This document shows positions 61,259-64,000 of a DNA stretch of 64,000 nt, piece by piece; the stretch's first letter is position 1; the number at the start of each line of letters is the position of its first letter. The position numbers and the translations under genes are program-made. The stretch is from [Zimmermannella] faecalis ATCC 13722 (GTDB taxonomy: Bacteria; Actinomycetota; Actinomycetes; Actinomycetales; Microbacteriaceae): assembly GCF_000381765.1 (NCBI RefSeq), contig NZ_KB907074.1:372001-436000 (forward strand), read 5' to 3'. Below the pieces are notes generated by a model. The model was not told the origin of the DNA. It did no database searches and was given only the letters and a program-made list of their open reading frames with translations.

Positions 61259-62056
61259 TTACGCGAGTTTCGAGCTCGGCGCGTCGACCGCGCCCCCAAA
61301 TCTCCGATCGCGCGCAACGTAGCGCGAGATCGCCTCCCAGAGGTCCTCACGCGTGAAATCGGGCCAGAGCGTGTCGAGAAATACCATCTCGGCATACGCC
61401 GATTCCCAGAGCAGGAAATTCGAGGTGCGCTGCTCCCCCGACGACCGCACAAAGAGGTCGACATCGGGCAGGTCGGGTTGATAGAGGTGCTGCGCGATGT
61501 GGTGCTCGCGGATACGGTCGGGCTTGAGTCGGCCGGCCGCAACCTCAGCGGCAACGGCGCGCACCGCATCGCGCAGCTCGACCCGTCCGCCGTAGTTCAC
61601 ACACATGTTCAGCGTCATGCCGGTGTTGTGTTTCGTGAGTTCTTCGGCCGCGAGGAGATCCGAGATGACGGACTTCCAGAGGCGGGTGCGGTTGCCCGAC
61701 CACACCACCCGCACGCCCCACTCGTGGAGCTGATCGCGCTGACGGTGCAGCACCTCACGGTTGAACCCCATGAGGAACTTCACCTCAGCGGCCGAGCGCT
61801 TCCAGTTCTCGGTCGAGAATGCGTATACCGAGAGGTGCTGCACTCCCGCCTGTACGGCGCCCGCCACGACGTCGAGGAGCGCAGCCTCACCCGCACGGTG
61901 GCCGTCGGTGCGCGGCAGACCACGCTGATTCGCCCAGCGTCCGTTCCCGTCCATGACGACCGCGACGTGACTCGGCACCGAGCCCTTCGGGAACGCTGGC
62001 GGCGTGAGTCCCGTCCAGTCGAGCGGCTTGAACTTGCGGTCGTCAGGGGTCGTCAT
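61259..62056 (-). CDS. uppS: Isoprenyl transferase (undecaprenyl/decaprenyl diphosphate synthase)
   Basis: A 265-residue cis-prenyltransferase making the lipid carrier for cell-wall synthesis. Signature residues: [17 protein letters not shown] (catalytic Asp), [17 protein letters not shown] and [20 protein letters not shown]. Product chain length is unknown. A TACCCT element 7 nt before ATG 62056 overlaps the recO stop region, suggesting its own leaderless start. Confidence 0.95.
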   Translation of the reverse strand: MTTPDDRKFKPLDWTGLTPPAFPKGSVPSHVAVVMDGNGRWANQRGLPRTDGHRAGEAALLDVVAGAVQAGVQHLSVYAFSTENWKRSAAEVKFLMGFNREVLHRQRDQLHEWGVRVVWSGNRTRLWKSVISDLLAAEELTKHNTGMTLNMCVNYGGRVELRDAVRAVAAEVAAGRLKPDRIREHHIAQHLYQPDLPDVDLFVRSSGEQRTSNFLLWESAYAEMVFLDTLWPDFTREDLWEAISRYVARDRRFGGAVDAPSSKLA

Positions 62057-62061
62057 AGCGT

Positions 62062-62826
62062 TTAGGGTACGTCGCGCGCGCGACGATCTTGATTCCCCAC
62101 TTCGACCGAGCGCAAGCCGCGCTCAAGGTGAAACTGCGTGTACGCGGCGACGATGCGGGTCGCCGCGGCCCGCGTGTCATCGTCGCTCGCTTCCGCCACC
62201 CGCCAGTTCCCGGCGAGCAGCGCCCAGAGCAGACGCATCGTGTCGACGTCGGCGGTCATTAGCGCGCCGCTCCCCGGCGCATCCTCGTCGCAGACGGCAC
62301 CGCCCGTCGCGAGCGAGATGCGGGCGTGCGGCCCGGGCCGCCCACAGCGCGTGCAGTTGGTAAATGTGGGTTCCCACCCCGCGAGTGCGAGCGCGCGCAG
62401 CAGGTAGGAATCGACGATGAGCCCGGCGGGATGCGCGCGACGCGCGAGGTCGCGGAGCGAACCGACGAGTTGTGCGAACTGGAGCGGAGCGGGCTCCGAC
62501 TCAAGCAGCCGGTCAGCCGCTTCCAGCACCGCACTCGCGGCGGTGTAGACCTCGAAGTCGTCGACAAACTTGCCCGCGTAGCTCTGCACCGTGACGACCT
62601 GGGTCACGGTATCGAGGCCACCCGCCCCGAGCCTTCGCGTATAGAACTGCGCGTCGAGTAGGTTTCCTGGCTCGAGGCGCGCGCCGAACTTCGATGTCGT
62701 GCGCCGAACGCCACGGGCGACAGCACGGATTTTGCCGTGCTGCCGCCCGAACATCGTCACTATTCGATCGGCCTCACCGAGCACGTGGGCGCGAAGTACC
62801 ACGACCTCGTCGTCATAGTTCGGCAT
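62062..62826 (-). CDS. recO: DNA repair protein RecO
   Basis: A 254-residue recombination mediator. The OB-fold N-terminus has [19 protein letters not shown] and [11 protein letters not shown]. The zinc-binding region has CTRCG and then AVCDEDAPG: three of the usual four cysteines remain, the last appearing as Asp. It lies 12 nt after leuA and 5 nt before uppS. Assignment is strong, but zinc binding is doubtful. Confidence 0.92.
   Translation of the reverse strand: MPNYDDEVVVLRAHVLGEADRIVTMFGRQHGKIRAVARGVRRTTSKFGARLEPGNLLDAQFYTRRLGAGGLDTVTQVVTVQSYAGKFVDDFEVYTAASAVLEAADRLLESEPAPLQFAQLVGSLRDLARRAHPAGLIVDSYLLRALALAGWEPTFTNCTRCGRPGPHARISLATGGAVCDEDAPGSGALMTADVDTMRLLWALLAGNWRVAEASDDDTRAAATRIVAAYTQFHLERGLRSVEVGNQDRRARDVP
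62064..62069 (-). promoter_or_regulatory. -10 element, leaderless uppS
   Basis: TACCCT ends 7 nt before ATG 62056 and overlaps the end of recO. Confidence 0.4.
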
Positions 62827-62838
62827 GGCCGGCGGAGG

Positions 62839-64000
<1,162 letters not shown>

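Overview
The window is a dense, high-GC chromosomal segment of an actinobacterium, most likely a member of the Microbacteriaceae. The evidence is a set of actinobacterial marker arrangements: glnA1-glnE-glnA2, a PucR-type regulator followed by fabD-fabH-acpP-fabF and then DUF2207-like and DUF3145 genes, a homodimeric aceE with separate lpd-sucB, polyphosphate glucokinase, PAC2 and DUF4191 proteins, and a single-chain glycyl-tRNA synthetase. Genes are packed tightly on both strands. There is no prophage, insertion sequence, integrase or CRISPR array. This is core genome, not an island.

Layout. 0-8 kb: the tail of an HtrA-type protease, a type II topoisomerase B subunit (parE-like), a divergent ATP-grasp protein, a stand-alone F420 gamma-glutamyl ligase homologue downstream of the primary sigma factor (which has a Rho_N-like N-terminus), an MFS permease and a PAC2 protein. 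8-15 kb: pepA, lpd-sucB, a degenerate kinase-like membrane protein, DUF4191 and RDD proteins. 15-24 kb: the nitrogen cluster glnA1/glnE/glnA2, panB, a small SPOR-like protein, map, ppgK and the RNase P RNA. 24-33 kb: an RNase H / zinc-ribbon-like / Nif3 cluster, a PH-domain protein, apt, a PuuP-like permease facing a kinase-aminotransferase fusion plus a racemase-family gene, then a gene-poor patch with an HNH-endonuclease remnant, hairpins and tRNA-Val. 33-43 kb: a peroxiredoxin, aceE, the type II fatty-acid synthase operon, DUF2207-like and DUF3145 proteins. 43-52 kb: glgP, tRNA(CAT), proBA, a thiamine-binding protein, a GT4 glycosyltransferase, a DMT transporter, def and tRNA-Asn. 52-64 kb: a hydroxyacid dehydrogenase with an orphan ABC ATPase, then a minus-strand run leuA-recO-uppS-lipB-lipA-glyS-dusB-dgt-dnaG.

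How the genes work together. AceE (E1), SucB-type E2 and Lpd (E3) form 2-oxoacid dehydrogenase activity, and LipB/LipA supply the lipoyl group. The fab operon takes malonyl-CoA to elongated acyl-ACP. GlnE presumably adenylylates GlnA1, which keeps the target tyrosine, but not GlnA2, which lacks it.

The most striking non-coding feature is the control signals. At least 17 genes have a TANNNT element ending exactly 6-7 nt before the start codon, the signature of leaderless mRNAs. Two such promoters are interlocked head to head (SPOR-like gene and map). In several places the TAG stop codon of an upstream gene forms the first half of the next gene's -10 element. Long perfect hairpins without U-tracts separate convergent genes. 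A ~50-bp palindromic element recurs beside two tRNA genes. I did not find a convincing wholly new multi-gene system. The best candidates for follow-up are the sigma-factor N-terminus, the tail-anchored pseudokinase, the kinase-aminotransferase locus and the interlocked promoters.
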